DNA of 64,000 bases from Adiantum capillus-veneris. Lineage: Eukaryota; Streptophyta; Polypodiopsida; Polypodiales; Pteridaceae. The notes below the pieces were generated by a model. It saw nothing but the letters and a program-made list of their open reading frames with translations. It made no database searches and was not told the DNA's origin. Within the stretch, counting starts at the first letter, position 1. Each line of letters begins with the position of its first letter. The stretch covers positions 146,966,241-147,030,240 of the forward strand of contig CM043945.1 of NCBI GenBank assembly GCA_014529385.2. The letters are read 5' to 3'. Shown here piece after piece: positions 1 to 11,647 of this stretch. The position numbers and the translations under genes were made by a program.

Positions 1-460
1 GAATAGCTTGAAGATACATCAGCACACGTGCTCCGTTTTTGCGAGGAATGCTTGGCGACGATGCGTAGCTCTTGCCAATTGAGCCTAGCACAATGGTGTT
101 GTTGGTTCTCTAGTGTGTTTAGCGAGTGGGGAGTAGCACCAGGATGAAGCTCATGCTGTCTCTATCTTCCTCTCTCACACACAGTTGACGACAGCTTAAA
201 TTATGATAAAAGTTTTTCCTTTACAAAATGACCTAGGTACCTTATATACTAAGGCTACCATAGGTTAAACCTAAAATAGAGTTTAAGGGGTCAAATGGCT
301 TTGTATTTACAATCTGGAAGCGCTATTTCACGCCAGCTTCTGCAACTAGACTAGCTACTTATTACAAATGATGTTTCTAACCATAATTCACATCGTTTCA
401 TAACTCTCAAAAAATAAGGCTTTGTTGAGTTATGTCGTGTTGTTGACCCATGGGTCAACA
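1..460 (-). mobile_element. 3' LTR (partial) of a gypsy-like element
   Basis: Read on the minus strand, a purine-rich tract (461-470) is followed by an LTR that opens TGTTGACCCATGGGTCAACA, itself a palindrome. A TATATAAGG-like box lies near 235-245. The LTR runs off the left edge of the window, so its full length and target duplication cannot be seen. No matching 5' LTR was found to the right; it may be lost or unrecognisable. Confidence 0.6.
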
Positions 461-2629
461 CTCCCCCCTTCAAATTCATGTCGTCCCTGACATGACTTAG
501 TTGTCAATGTCGGTGCGGTCTTTATTGTCATGTTGTTGATGTAAAGAAAGTATAGGTTGTAGCCTTTGCACGAGATCATCCTGTTCGTCCAATCCGATGT
601 ATATAGTCTTCACATGATTCAGGAAAAACATAATTGATGAGAAACAACTGTCAATTTTGTTTCTTTCTCATTTTCAGAAACAATTTTTAGAATTGAGTGA
701 TTGGATTTTAGATCTTGTGAGCCAATGATAGCTTTGTAAGGATTCTGTAGAATTTTTTTGGCTAAACCTTCAACTTCTTTAGGCCAAGCTGCACTCCAAT
801 GCAAAGTATGTCTGTCAAGCAGAATCTTGGAGATAATTTTTTCTGGCTTGAGGTGCAAAACCCATGTGTAGCATTCTATTTGCCTCATTAAGGACAATCT
901 TTTGAGATCCTGTGGGTACTTCTGTGTTTGCTCTTCTTCCTTGGTGACTCCTTTGTTCCTACATCAAGGTGACCCAAGTCATATTTGCCACTGTTAGCTT
1001 TTGTGTGCTATGTAAACCATTATATTTCTTCTACTTGATACATGATTCAATCAAAGCCTGACAATCCCCAGTTAGTTCCCCAAGTAAGTAATTTGCATCA
1101 AAGGGGCTCATCTGACATCATTTGTGATAGATGACCGTTGATGAGCTATCATTGTCCATTTGTCCCCAAAATTCATATACATGATATACAAGGTATGTAG
1201 ATGGCTATCATGGTTTGAGAAAATTAAATCTCTGGCTAGGGGTTTGACCCTTTTTTTTTTCTTTTTTTAAACCCTTAGCTTGTGTTCTCTATGCATAGCC
1301 TTTTGATAAAGCTTGGCTTGATTTGGACTTGTATTTGGTACTTTTTGAATTTCAGTCTCAGAATTGATTGATCGGCATCTGTGACACCATCTGTCAACCA
1401 ATCACATATAGAACCAATGATGATAACCCGGCTTGATCCGTGGTTTCCCCTGCAGATATTTGCCCCTTTTGTTCTTGTCAATATTCTTAGTCCCTTTTGT
1501 TTGTGAGGCTTCATTAACTCACATACAAGATATAAGATTTACAATATAAAGATCTACTTCTTGTATACGGCCTTGTAGTCGCATGAAGTGTCTGATAGGC
1601 AACTTTACACTTAATGGGTTCTTTCATGTAGTCTCATCACCTATTTCCTTTGTCCTTGTAGTCCATCCCGGATTTTTATGACGATTCTCAGTCATTTTTG
1701 GCCTCATGTTGTTGTGGAAGGTTGATCAGCATTCTTTCTTATCTCTGTCATTCTAGCCTTGTGGAGATTACTTTTGAGGCATACCTTGTGAAGTTTCGTC
1801 ATTTTCCTATACCTGCTTCTCTTTGTACTGCTCAATATCTCTTCAATCTGTTTGTCACCTCGATTAATGGATTTTTTCCTTTTTTTCTTTTTTCTTTTTT
1901 GTTTTCTGTGGAAAATTTGCAAACATAACGAAAGAAAACCAAAAATCAACTCAACCAAAAAAGAAAAATCATTCTAATAGTATTCTAAACGCTATGTACA
2001 TTGTACACATGTCCTAGGGGCTCATATATGGCTTTTGTCCCCGTACTTCTCTTGTAACGCTATTATGAGGGCTTATGCTGTGAATTTTGTCAATAAATTA
2101 TCACAATCAAACGCAAAAATTCAATAAAACTCACAAAACATTGCCCTCTATTATTCATAATATTAGGCTTACATTTAGAATGCATCCCCCCTCCTATTTG
2201 GAGTCCTCCTTGACGACAGTGTAGCGCCAAGGGTATGTGTTGTGCTTGGGAAATCAAACAATGTGCCTATGCATGCTTTGTAATGTAGCCCTATTATGCA
2301 TACACAATCAATGCATGCAAAAGATTTATGTTGTGCAAGATGTGGGTATAAGCAATTTGCTTATTGGCATTTTTGTGGAGAGGCTTTCTATTCTAAGCAA
2401 TGTGATGTTCTTTGAAACTCTTATGTCGTTTTCTTGATTGAATGTTTTAGAGATTTTTTGAAGGCTCGCTTATCTATTGGATGCTTCGTTGGGATCCATT
2501 TTAGCCTTGTGGTTGGTTGTTGTGTTTGTCATTGTTCGTCAGTGGTGGGTTCTGGCTTGAAGTGAGCTCTCTTCTAACTATACTGTAATCGTAGGAAGAA
2601 TTGAAAGAATTCAATCAACAGTGCCGTGA
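461..2629. other. No recognisable gene
   Basis: Only short open frames are present, the longest 92 residues (897-619, minus). None matches a retrotransposon domain I know. There is a T-rich run near 1250-1268. I read it as decayed 3' internal sequence of the gypsy-like element. Confidence 0.4.
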
Positions 2630-3711
2630 AAGTAGGTTTATTGGTATCCTTTGGGACCCACTTCTTTGTGATTACTGGTTGTTTTGTTGATGATGCTCTT
2701 TTGGGAACCCATACTTGTCCTTGCTTTGTTTGTGTTTGAAGAGACTTCCTTTGGATCCACCTTGTCTTTGTGTGAGTCAGTAGCGGTTTTTGCTTCAGCT
2801 CTTGTACGCTTGGTTAGGGACAAGATTCATGTGTCGGGAGTTGATACTTCAATTGTATTGGAATCCAAATAAATTCTTGACCTTGGGAATTAAGACTTTA
2901 ATTGTTTTCAAATCCAAATAAATTCCTGACCTCTTTGTGCTCGAATCAACTTCTTTGGAACCCAAATTTGAGTTGCAAAAGCTTGTGACTTTGTAACTTT
3001 TGTAGATGTTCTTGCAAGATTTGATTGTTTTCCTTTTGGTGTTGGATCTTTTGATTTTTTATCAGAGATCTTGGTCTTCTTGATCCATACCTGTTTTTGG
3101 TTGAGCTGACTCTTTGGTATCTAGATTTGTTGAACTTTTTCGTTTTGACTTGTTGTTCTTTTCTTTTGGCCTTCTTTGGTTGTTACGAAATCTGCTAGTG
3201 ATGGTGATGACCTAAGTTTCTAGTAAGGAATGTCATAAGAATCATCACTATTGCTACTATCCTCAACAAGGTTTCATTCTAGCATTTTCCCTTTATGGTT
3301 TAGCTTGTTATGGAAAGTTGCTATTGGTTTGCTCTTGGATTGTTGTTTTTGGGATGACTTTGGTATCCACTTGATTACAGCATTGGTAGCTCGTTAACAT
3401 GCCTGCATTCTTCTTGACTGAGTCTTTTCTTCAAGTATGGGATCCACGTATGAGGGTGCTTGTTGCAGTTGAGTTTCCATCAAAGATTTTGGAATCCATT
3501 TTTGATGCACTTTATTTTTGTAGCAATGACATTGGTTCCTAGGTTTTTGATCTGGACAATCATAAATTCGTGCATTTGTTAAAGTTTTGTTTATGTCACA
3601 TGCTGTGTCGTTCGAATTTCCATTGTCTGCATCTTCTTGAAGCTCCAAGTGTTCTATAGACTCATAGAACTCGTCTTCTTCTTTGTCTTCATTTTCTTGG
3701 ATCACACTCAT
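2630..3711 (-). other. Decayed coding stretch with repeated W-(V/I)-P-K motif
   Basis: Minus-strand frames in this stretch repeat a short motif WVPK, WIPK or IPK several times (for example KKWVPKD, QVWVPKR, QKWIPKS, QIWVPKK), separated by Lys/Ser/Thr-rich spacers with stops. An acidic segment rich in Glu and Asp lies at 3711-3600. It looks like a low-complexity spacer of the gypsy-like element. No known domain was recognised. Confidence 0.35.
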
Positions 3712-4019
3712 TGCAAAATAAGGAACAACATCATAGGCATCTTTATCACAAAGCTTTGTTGTTGGACCGTCTCAAATAGCGAACACATCCAGAGTAGCCA
3801 AGATGTCTTCCCATTCAAGTGGCTCTAAAGCTTCCTCAAGAAAGGGTTCTGGGATGTAATCTGTATCTTCAACTGCCCTTTCTAGGATGCATTCCTCTCA
3901 CTTTAAGCTTCTGCATTGTGAAGCTCCATGTATCCACAGTTCTTTAGGCTTACCCAACCATGTTGGAAGTTCTGATCCTGTTATAGTAGTGGCCTTGTCG
4001 TGGTTTGCATATGTCTGAG

Positions 4020-4412
4020 GTAGATATGGTCATAACCCCAATCTTGGACCATTTTTAGTTGTCTCATGAATGGTCTTCCTAGAATAATATCATAGTTATT
4101 CTTCTTGACAAAGTCAACACTAGCAAAGGTTTCCTCACATTCAATTCCATAAGAAGTAACAATTGCTTTTTCTAGAAGTCATATGGGCCTTTCCATGTGC
4201 TCATCTGCAAGATGCAGTTTCATCCTAGTAGCCCTCATTGTTGGTTTTCCCCATTTTCTCCAGATCTCTTTCATGGTGTTGGCAACACCAGCTCCACTGT
4301 CAAGGATCTCCATGGTTTTTACACCTTGGAATTTCACAGGAAGAGTGGTTTTCCCATCTTTTCCCTCATAGTACTCACGTACCTTGTTTAATGGCACTGG
4401 GACCTGAGACAT
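4020..4412 (-). pseudogene. Retroviral-type aspartic protease remnant
   Basis: The minus-strand frame holds the catalytic motif ILDSGAGVAN (D-S-G-A). After an in-frame stop near 4179 it continues with a typical ending, DIILGRPFMRQ, that corresponds to the ILG-R segment of gypsy proteases. It lies downstream of gag in the normal order. The stop codon indicates a non-functional copy. Confidence 0.6.
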
Positions 4413-5037
4413 TTCTAACTCTTTGATCCCTTCCTCGATTTAAGGCATTGGTGTTTTAACACCAAATTTCTCTAGGCACTTCCTTTAGTAGCCCACATGT
4501 TTGGTCGTATTCTGAGAAACTCAGCTAACGTTATCATACAATCAACTGTGGTTTACTCAATTGCTTATCTCACTTGATTCATTGGCGTTTCTGACTTGTT
4601 TCCACAATACCTCAAGACCATCTATTTCTTTACAGCTGTCAGGTATAGGTAGGTTAATTCCCTCGGAAGAGTTATCTGTGGTATTCAACATTATCCTTGG
4701 TTCTAATGATGGGTGCTTGAGCTTTGTTCCGTGATCGTGACTGGAACCTGACTCTATTTGTTCCTGGCTTGGTGGGATCACTAGTGTAGGTGGGACAAGG
4801 ATCACACCCTCAAGTTTTCCAACTGGTGGTTCTAGTAAATCTTGGGTTGTTTGAATCATTTTCTGACACATTTCAAGCCTGCCCTTTCTCTTGGGTTTGT
4901 TTGTTTTTGAGCCGCACTTCATAGGCTTTTAGGAGGGCGTCTAATGGCTCATTAACCTTTTCTACCAATACTGATCCTCCCAAATTGGCACTTCTCGATT
5001 TCTCTTTTGTTTATGGTTCTTCTGGAGGTTGAGACAT

Positions 5038-5418
5038 CTATGTAAGAGAAGGTGAAACACTCTCCTCATGTTGTCTTATCTTCTCTTTGGCTTGGGTAAG
5101 CTCCTTAGCTAGGGATTTCTGCTCTCGTTCCCTATGTGCTTTTATCGTAGCCTTTCTAGCTTTCCAACTATTTTGTTTGCACTTGGTTTTTTGACTAGGT
5201 GCATTGGTCTTTGGTTCACCCGTCTCTAGACTCACCTCAGTTTCTGTTTTCTTTGTCTTTTGGTTCTCATTAGCTTCCTTTTGAGCTTGCGCTCTCGTAA
5301 ATACTTGAACTGGTATGACATTTTTATTTTCCAAGCTACTGGGTAGCTGAATGATTCCTAAGACATTTGTTGTGATCTTGATGACTCGGTTTGGGTTTTT
5401 TGGATAGCTGGGGATCAA
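5038..5418 (-). CDS. Charged linker ORF of the gypsy-like element
   Basis: This is a 126-residue open frame on the minus strand, downstream of gag and upstream of the protease. It includes VQVFTRAQAQKE, a phrase typical of the gag-to-protease linker of plant gypsy elements, followed by a Lys/Glu-rich, probably coiled segment. A similar 121-residue frame follows at 4922-4557. No enzymatic domain was recognised. It is most likely part of a once continuous polyprotein. Confidence 0.4.
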   Translation of the reverse strand: MIPSYPKNPNRVIKITTNVLGIIQLPSSLENKNVIPVQVFTRAQAQKEANENQKTKKTETEVSLETGEPKTNAPSQKTKCKQNSWKARKATIKAHREREQKSLAKELTQAKEKIRQHEESVSPSLT

Positions 5419-5463
5419 GTGAGTGATGCCCCTGTCAAGACAATAGGAATTTACTTGAGTGAT

Positions 5464-6640
5464 CTATGTCTGCGGACTTGTTTGACCAACTGGTTGAGGA
5501 GCTTCTTCTTGCAACTCCTCTTGGCTATAAACAGGCTCTGACCTAGCTAAACCTCTATTCACAATGAACCGCAATTTCCTTTCGTCCATCTCATACCTTC
5601 TTTCTTCAAGTCGAAATGCAGGAGGTAAAGGTTGTACCGGCCTCACCATTCCATGTGTTTCTCTCATCTTGTGTCGCTTTGAAGGGCAGTACATTCTTTG
5701 GTTGTTATAATACATTGTAGCTGGTACTAGCTCTTGTTTATTAGATGCTTCCAACATTGGCATGTATCTCATGTCTATAGGCAATCTAGCACCTAGCAGT
5801 AGAGGTTGTTGTCCTACTAAAGGCTGTGGCCTTGAAACTCCTACTAGACCTGACACATTCTCCATAGTGTATCTAAAAGGAGGAAGTGCTACTCGAATAG
5901 GTTGTACATATCTCTCCCTAGCATATTCCATTCCATAGTAACACTCTTCTTTTGTATGGTTTTTCCATTTTCTCTCAATTTCGCACCACTTAAGCTCCCT
6001 CGGGTCAGCATTTACAACTCTCACCATTTTGTCGATAAAATTTTCTTGATCGATAGGTGCCATTGGTTTTGCAATGGACTTACTTATTCGTGAATCACTG
6101 TGATGAGAGGACGTGTCATCCTCTTGACTATTACAATTCTTTTCTTTATATTCCTCACAATTATCCACCAGATAAAGAGCTTCTTTGATCAATTCATTAA
6201 GCGTCTTGATCCTTATCATATGCAGACCCTTCTGAAGACCTGCATGTCTCATTCCCTAGATAAATATCAGCATGTGTAGGAAGTTCCACTCCCGGAGAGA
6301 ACTTGACATATCTCTAGAGCCGTAATGCTGCTTTGCATACCAATTCACTCTCTTTTTTCTTGAATCTATGGATTTTGCGAGACTGTATTGTGAGCTATGC
6401 CTTTCTGCGAGAATTCTTCGATGAATTCCTCAAAGAGATTGTCTAGAGTCTCAAAATCACATCTTTCCACTAAGTTGAACCATGTAGCCGCGTCATCTTC
6501 CAGAGTCAGTCCAAATCCCGCAAACTGTGTTGCACAATCTGAAACTTCCTCTACTCTAATTACTATTCTGAAAGCCGCTACGCGATCTCTTGGATCTTTA
6601 AGAAGTCATTGCCTACATTTGATCTTGAGAAGTTTAATAT
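5464..6640 (-). pseudogene. gypsy-like gag (capsid plus degenerate zinc knuckle)
   Basis: An interrupted minus-strand frame between about 6640 and 6250 shows capsid-like features, including the string DDAATWFN followed by an FEEFIEEFSQ-like segment, as in the retrotransposon gag family. Downstream, 6252-5464 is an open frame of 262 residues. Near residues 85-105 it has WCEIERKWKNHTKEECYYG, which matches the plant gypsy pattern W-C-x2-C-x3-N-H-x4-C-Y with the second Cys lost. The C-terminal part is rich in Pro, Arg and Gln. Several stops and frame changes upstream show that the gene is broken. Confidence 0.6.
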
Positions 6641-7482
6641 ATGCACTAGCTGGATTGGGACCCTTAAAATCAATATTCCAGCGCCATAGACTCTCCCAAT
6701 CCTTCTTTCGCTTCAAGACTTCTACTATGCCTAGGTTCTTCTTTCAAGGGATTAGTCATTCTGTTGGAGATTCATCCTTGAGAAGGCATGTATGTCATCT
6801 CTGAGATCGATCTCTCTCTAGAAGGGAATCCAGGTGGCTCCCCTTTTGGAATTTTCGTGTTTGGTGGAGATATCTGTGGTCCTTCATTGACCAAATGTCC
6901 ACCCATTTCTAATGCAGTCCATGGATTTTTTCTTTCTACAGCTCTATATTATCGTCCATACTTGTCATTAACTATAGAGTTCCATTGATAATCGACTCCG
7001 TATGTATAGACATATAAGATCTTGTAATTTGTCAGCTCTCTTGGGTATGGCTAAAGATTGACCTCACTACCGGGAATGTATCTATACAATCCTTCACTCT
7101 CATGATCTGCTATCCAAACTCTCTCAACAAGCTTGGTCTTTATCAACTGCAAGTTTGGAAGATCCATTATAGCTGGATGCTTCTCTATCGCTGGGATTTC
7201 GAAGCTTGTATAAGCTGAGATTGACTCTAAAGAGAACATGATCTCTGGGCTTAACAACTCTAGTTTGATGTAAGAAGGCTTATTCCAAATTGTTCAAGTG
7301 CTTTGGTTAGGGAAAAGTCAAAACTATGTCCAAAACCGTGATTCTTTTCTCACAATCCTCTCAAATTGTCGGTTTTAGACACCCCTAACTTGCGGATGAA
7401 TTTTGAGTCCTTAAACGATGTTTTTTTGGACGTTGAACAACAACAAATGATCCAAAGGTCTTTCATTGTTGCTCAAGGGGGT

Positions 7483-7656
7483 TGTTACCATATACATGTG
7501 GTAGTGATATGTGTGAACACACTAGGACCGCTGGGGCATTTTTTCCCTCTTTAGGAGGTTTTTTCCCCCGTGAAGTAATACACTCTCTACTGCGTGCCTT
7601 GAGCTTCTTTTGTCTTCTCCAAGCTATGTGGTTTTTCTGCAACCCTAATTCCAACA
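7483..7656 (+). repeat. 5' LTR of outer copia element (internally deleted)
   Basis: It is 174 bp against 227 bp for its partner at 17596-17822. About 53 bp are missing in the middle, after the GGTTTTTTCCCCCGTG segment. It starts TGTTACC and ends CCAACA. Confidence 0.9.
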
Positions 7657-7658
7657 AT

Positions 7659-7669
7659 TGGTATCAGAG
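7659..7669 (+). promoter_or_regulatory. Primer binding site (Met-tRNA)
   Basis: TGGTATCAGAG two bases after the LTR is complementary to the 3' end of initiator methionine tRNA, the usual primer of plant copia elements. Confidence 0.88.
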
Positions 7670-7983
7670 TAGGTTGCGTCCTCTTGGGCTTAGTCACCAG
7701 CAGCTCCAACACACGCCTGCTCATTTTCTCCAATTTCAGTGAGCTTTGGTGAGTGTTCACAGGCCTGCTCAGATTTCTGATTCCGGCTCATTTTGGCCTT
7801 CGTTTCCACTACAGACAATACTGCACAGGCTATTTTGTCATTTTGTGCAGAATTTTTGTCAATGCCTTTTTCTGCATAAGAGGTGCCTTACAGTCTTCTA
7901 CGGTTTGTGCTATATAGCATGTGTTGTTCCCGCTTAATTTCTCCTCTTTTCGGGCATTTTTCACATCAGGTGCAACATTTACC

Positions 7984-8970
7984 ATGGCTGACAACAAGAA
8001 AAATGTGTTCAAGATGTTTGCTGTTGAGGAAAGATTGGATGGGGACAATTACCCTATGTGGGCTTACATGATGCAACATGTTCTTGTGTCAAAGGGCGTT
8101 TGGAATATTGTGCAGGACATTGATGTACGTCCTGGTTTTGAGGATGTAGGCGATGTTTGAGCATGTGGCAGGTCCTGCTGCAGGGATTGCTGCTATCATA
8201 TTTGTTTTGCCTACGGCAGAACAATATCATTGGGATGTAAAGGATACGCAGGCTCATGCATTGATTGCGTCATCTTTGAAGCACACCATTGTTCCTCACA
8301 TTCATTCAACAAAATCTCCAAAATAGACTTGGGATATTTTGGCTGTCTTTATGCAAGTCGCAATGAGGCTAAAATTGCTTTGCTGCGTAAAGAGATGGAA
8401 TGGAAGATTATGCATGAGGAAGATGATATGGACACTTTCCTTGTGTCAAGGATATCAATGAGCAACTTATTTCTGTAGGTGAAGTCATTTCAGAGAGTTC
8501 CCTTGTCCAAACTGTTCTTGATGCCTTCCCAGATTCTTACCAGACTTTTGCTAGTACTTGGAGACTTATGACCCAAGGAAATCCTGAAGTTGTCAAGTTT
8601 GATGCCTTATGCACATTGTTGTTGCAAGAGTCACTTTCCAAAAAAAACAGGACTAGACAGCGTGCAGTTGAACAGGGTTTTATTGCTTCTCAAAGAAAGG
8701 GTGGTAACATCAATGCTGCCACTTCTTATGGTTTTGCTGCGAGTGACAAAACTTTTGTTCCCAATTCTTCTACTGGTAGCACTTCCTCTAGCAATTCTAG
8801 TGCTAAGGGTAAAACGAAGATGCCTTGCCATTATTATAAAGCTAATGATCACTTGATGAAGTAGTGTCCTACATTGAAGGCCAAAGAGGCTAAGAAAAAA
8901 GAGGGTGGTTCCACTGCAAATGTTGGTTCCACTACGAATGCAGCCATTGTTGAGTCTTTTGTGAAAGGAG
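7984..8970 (+). pseudogene. Copia gag of outer element
   Basis: The frame opens at 7984 (MADNKKNVF) and continues with EERLDGDNYPMWAYMMQHV, the typical copia gag start. It is broken near 8150 (frameshift) and carries further disruptions near 8325 and 8475. The zinc knuckle C-H-Y-Y-K-A-N-D-H-L-M-K-stop-C-P has a TAG at 8862-8864 where a residue is expected before the last Cys. This is a capsid protein gene for particle assembly, now inactive. Confidence 0.8.
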
Positions 8971-9578
8971 ACTGTGAAGCTCATGTTGATGCAGAATGGG
9001 CTTTTAGTGTAGAGTGCACTTACAATCCTGCTGTCCAAGATGTATGCATGTCAGTTGCTGCAGATTACATGTGGTATTTCGACAGTGGTGCTACAAAGAA
9101 CATTACCTCACATCGTGAATTGTTTACCTCTCTTGAGTCTGTCCCTCATGGGAATTCAGTCACTTGTACCAACAATGCCTCTTATCCGGTTCAAGGAGTT
9201 GGAAAGATTGTGCTTACTACTGCAAATGGTATTTCTTTCACACTTGTTGATGCACTTTATGTCCCTGGGATCAAGAAGAACCTTTTGTCTCTATTTGCAC
9301 TTGCTAGACTTGGACTTGTAGTCAAATTTGTGGATGACAGATGTACAATTCATGATCTCAGTTTTGGTGATGAAATTGTTGCATTTGGGCTTTTGTGCCG
9401 TGGGCTATATAAGATCACTTTTTATGACAAGTGTGGACAAAATTTTGCAAATGCAGTTGATGATTCAAGGGCTATTTTAGATGCAAAACTTTGGCATGCA
9501 CATTTTGGTCATATGAATTTTGTCGGTTTGCTGCGTGTTGTAGAAATCTTATATGGTTGCTTCTTTGATGCCTCTTGA
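8874..9578 (+). pseudogene. Copia protease and pre-integrase region, outer element
   Basis: The 234-residue frame has the protease core MWYFDSGATKNITSHRELF (D-S-G-A) near residues 65-85, and YVPGIKKNLLS further on, as in copia proteases. The start of the GAG-pre-integrase zinc motif (LWHAHFGHMNF) lies near its end. A frameshift near 9535 separates it from the integrase core that begins in another frame. Confidence 0.85.
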
Positions 9579-10433
9579 AGCACCTGTCAAACATGTTTGT
9601 GAAGGCTGTATTTTGGGTAAGATGGAGCATTTGAAGTTTCCAAAGGATGTTTCAGTGAGGGCCACATGCAGGTTGCAACTTGTGCATAGTGATGTTTGTG
9701 GGGCCATGCAAACTCCGTCCTTGGGAAATTACCTTTACTTTGTGACTTTCATTGATGATTACTCCAGGCATGCATGGGTATTTCCGCTTGAAGCGAAGTC
9801 AGAAGTTTTTATGTGCTTCAAACAATTTCTAGCTATGGCTAAAAATGTCTCGAAATGTACTATGAGCACCCTCCGTTCCGATCGAGGGGGGGAGTATATG
9901 TCTCATGAATTTAATGCATTTCTGGCTAGTCGTGGGATAAAACACCAATGTACAATGCCTTATAAACCTCAGCAAAATGGTGTTGCTGAGAGGAAAAATA
10001 GGCCACTTACGGATATGGCACGATGTATGGTCAAAAGTTAAGCTTTGCCACATTCTTTTTGGCTTGAGGCCATCATGTGTGCCACTTATGTAGTAAACAG
10101 GTGTCCTACAAAAGCTTTGTAGTCTATTACTCCATATGAAGCATGGCATGATAGAAAGCCTTCTGTTGAGCACATGCGTGTTTTTGGTTGTTTGCATATG
10201 CTTTGGTGCCACAAACACAATGCAAAAATTTGGATGATACGGCTGTCAAATGTATTTTTTGTTGGTTATAGAGCTGAAAGCAAGGTTACAGGTTGTATCA
10301 TCCACAAACAAAGCGTAGTTTGGTTTCACCGGATGTAGTGTTTGTGGAAGATTCTATTCAGCCCTTGCTGTCATGTACTAGAGATAGTAATGTAAGCTCA
10401 GAGGACATTTATGACACTTTGTTGCCTCTTTTG
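9553..10433 (+). pseudogene. Copia integrase, outer element
   Basis: It opens with HVCEGCILGKM (the second half of the HHCC zinc motif). The catalytic D-D-E core follows, with HSDVCGAMQT, FIDDYSRHAWVF and LRSDRGGEYMS, and NGVAERKNR comes after. Stops at 10039-10041 (TAA) and 10120-10122 (TAG) interrupt the C-terminal part. The relative at 63 kb has Gln codons at both places. The inner copia element starts at 10434. Confidence 0.85.
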
Positions 10434-10754
10434 TGTTGAGATGTCGAGCTCTACATCTTGAGCTAGCATCCACTACGGGTCTTGGCCGCTTACGGCATTT
10501 ACTCACTGGCGCGTTAGGTGACCGACACGGAGGATCTCTGCCAGTGATTCTACAGCTGGACTACACTTATAGTGCCAGCCTAGTACGCTTCTAGCGAGTT
10601 CACACTTAGTGACCGCATGTACATATGTGCTACTTTTCAGCTTTAGCACTTAGTCATTTTGTACTCTCTTTTCTGTGAGAAGAAGAAGAAGCTTTCCATC
10701 TCTGTAAGGTGTGTGCTTGTCTTGTGTAGCTCTCTTGCATCCTCATTCTTTACA
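10434..10754 (+). repeat. 5' LTR of inner copia element
   Basis: 321 bp, TG to CA. It is the same length as the partner at 15361-15681, with about eight substitutions. Confidence 0.93.
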
Positions 10755-10766
10755 TGGTATCAGAGC
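10755..10766 (+). promoter_or_regulatory. Primer binding site (Met-tRNA)
   Basis: TGGTATCAGAGC directly follows the LTR end. This is the classical plant methionine-tRNA primer site. Confidence 0.93.
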
Positions 10767-11013
10767 CTGGTGCAGGCAAGAGAGGCTAAGAGAGCAAGAG
10801 CATCACAATCCCTTCGTTCGCAATCCACGACAAGTTTTTGAACAAGTCTCCGAAGTGCAGTACACAGATATTTACTGTACAAGTACAGTGGTTGTATGTA
10901 CGCTTAATTGTGGACACTCGTTGAGTGTAGAAAGCGTTACAGGTACCACGATAGCAGGTTCAACAGATTTGCAGGTTTTTGCAGATTGCAGCTATTTTGT
11001 CTTAGTGCTTCAA

Positions 11014-11645
11014 GATGTCTGACGGTTTTAGTCAGATTGCACTGAGAAGCTTGAGAAAAATAACTACCCTGTATGGAAGTTCAGAATAACAAATTTCCTA
11101 AAAGGAAAAGGTTATTGGAACTATGTAGAAGGAGACAATGAAAAGGAACCAGAGATTCCCGAGGCAAATGCTACAGCAGAACAAAGGAAAGCTTTGAGGG
11201 ACTGGCAACAAGGCCAGAGCAAAGTGATGTATTGTCTTTCTATGAGAATCACAGATGGCATGATGGGCTATCTACAGGATGTTGAAACCCCCGCCATTGC
11301 ATGGAAAAACTTAGGCAGAGTGTTCGAGGTAAACACCAAGGCCGGGAAGCTTCAACTAAAGTCGGAGCTAAATCAGGTTAAGAGGAACAACCTCTCCATC
11401 TGATTATGCTTTGAAGATTAAGAGTATCATTGAGGCTCTTGGATCTATTAAAGTCTCAGTGGAAGACAATGGCATTGTCCGTGCATGCTTGGATGGTCTA
11501 GGAGATGAGTATGTACATTTCAGGTCTTCCATGAATACAAGAGATGACATCCCCGTGTTCCAAGATTTGATTTCTATGGTTATTCTTGAGGAGAAGAACC
11601 TTGGTCTTGACACATCTTCTTCTCGTGGAAGAAATAGGTCTGAAT
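11014..11645 (+). pseudogene. Copia gag of inner element
   Basis: ATG at 11014 starts MSDGFSQ. A frameshift near 11040 moves the reading into the frame with EKLEKNNYPVWKFRI, typical of copia gag (UBN2 family). Later segments (MRITDGMMGY, KLQLKSELNQV, AWKNLGRVFEV) match the same family. A second frame change lies near 11400. The frame ends in a TAG at 11645-11647, just before an Arg/Gly-rich stretch. Confidence 0.82.
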
Positions 11646-11647
11646 AG

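Larger units (their letters stand above)
461..7482 (-). mobile_element. Internal region of a degenerate gypsy-like retrotransposon
   Basis: On the minus strand the order is capsid-like gag (about 6640-6250), a zinc-knuckle-like segment (about 5990-5900), a charged linker (5418-5038 and 4922-4557) and an aspartic protease (about 4412-4020), ending at the LTR at 460. No reverse transcriptase, RNase H or integrase was recognised between 460 and 4000, only short open frames. The element is therefore decayed, or was always non-autonomous. The copia element at 7483-17822 cuts its upstream end. Confidence 0.6.

Noticed and set aside
7659-7669. TGGTATCAGAGC-type sequences as tRNA genes
   Set aside because: They are primer binding sites next to LTR ends (also at 10755, 41991, 45091 and 56978). 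No cloverleaf can be formed around them.
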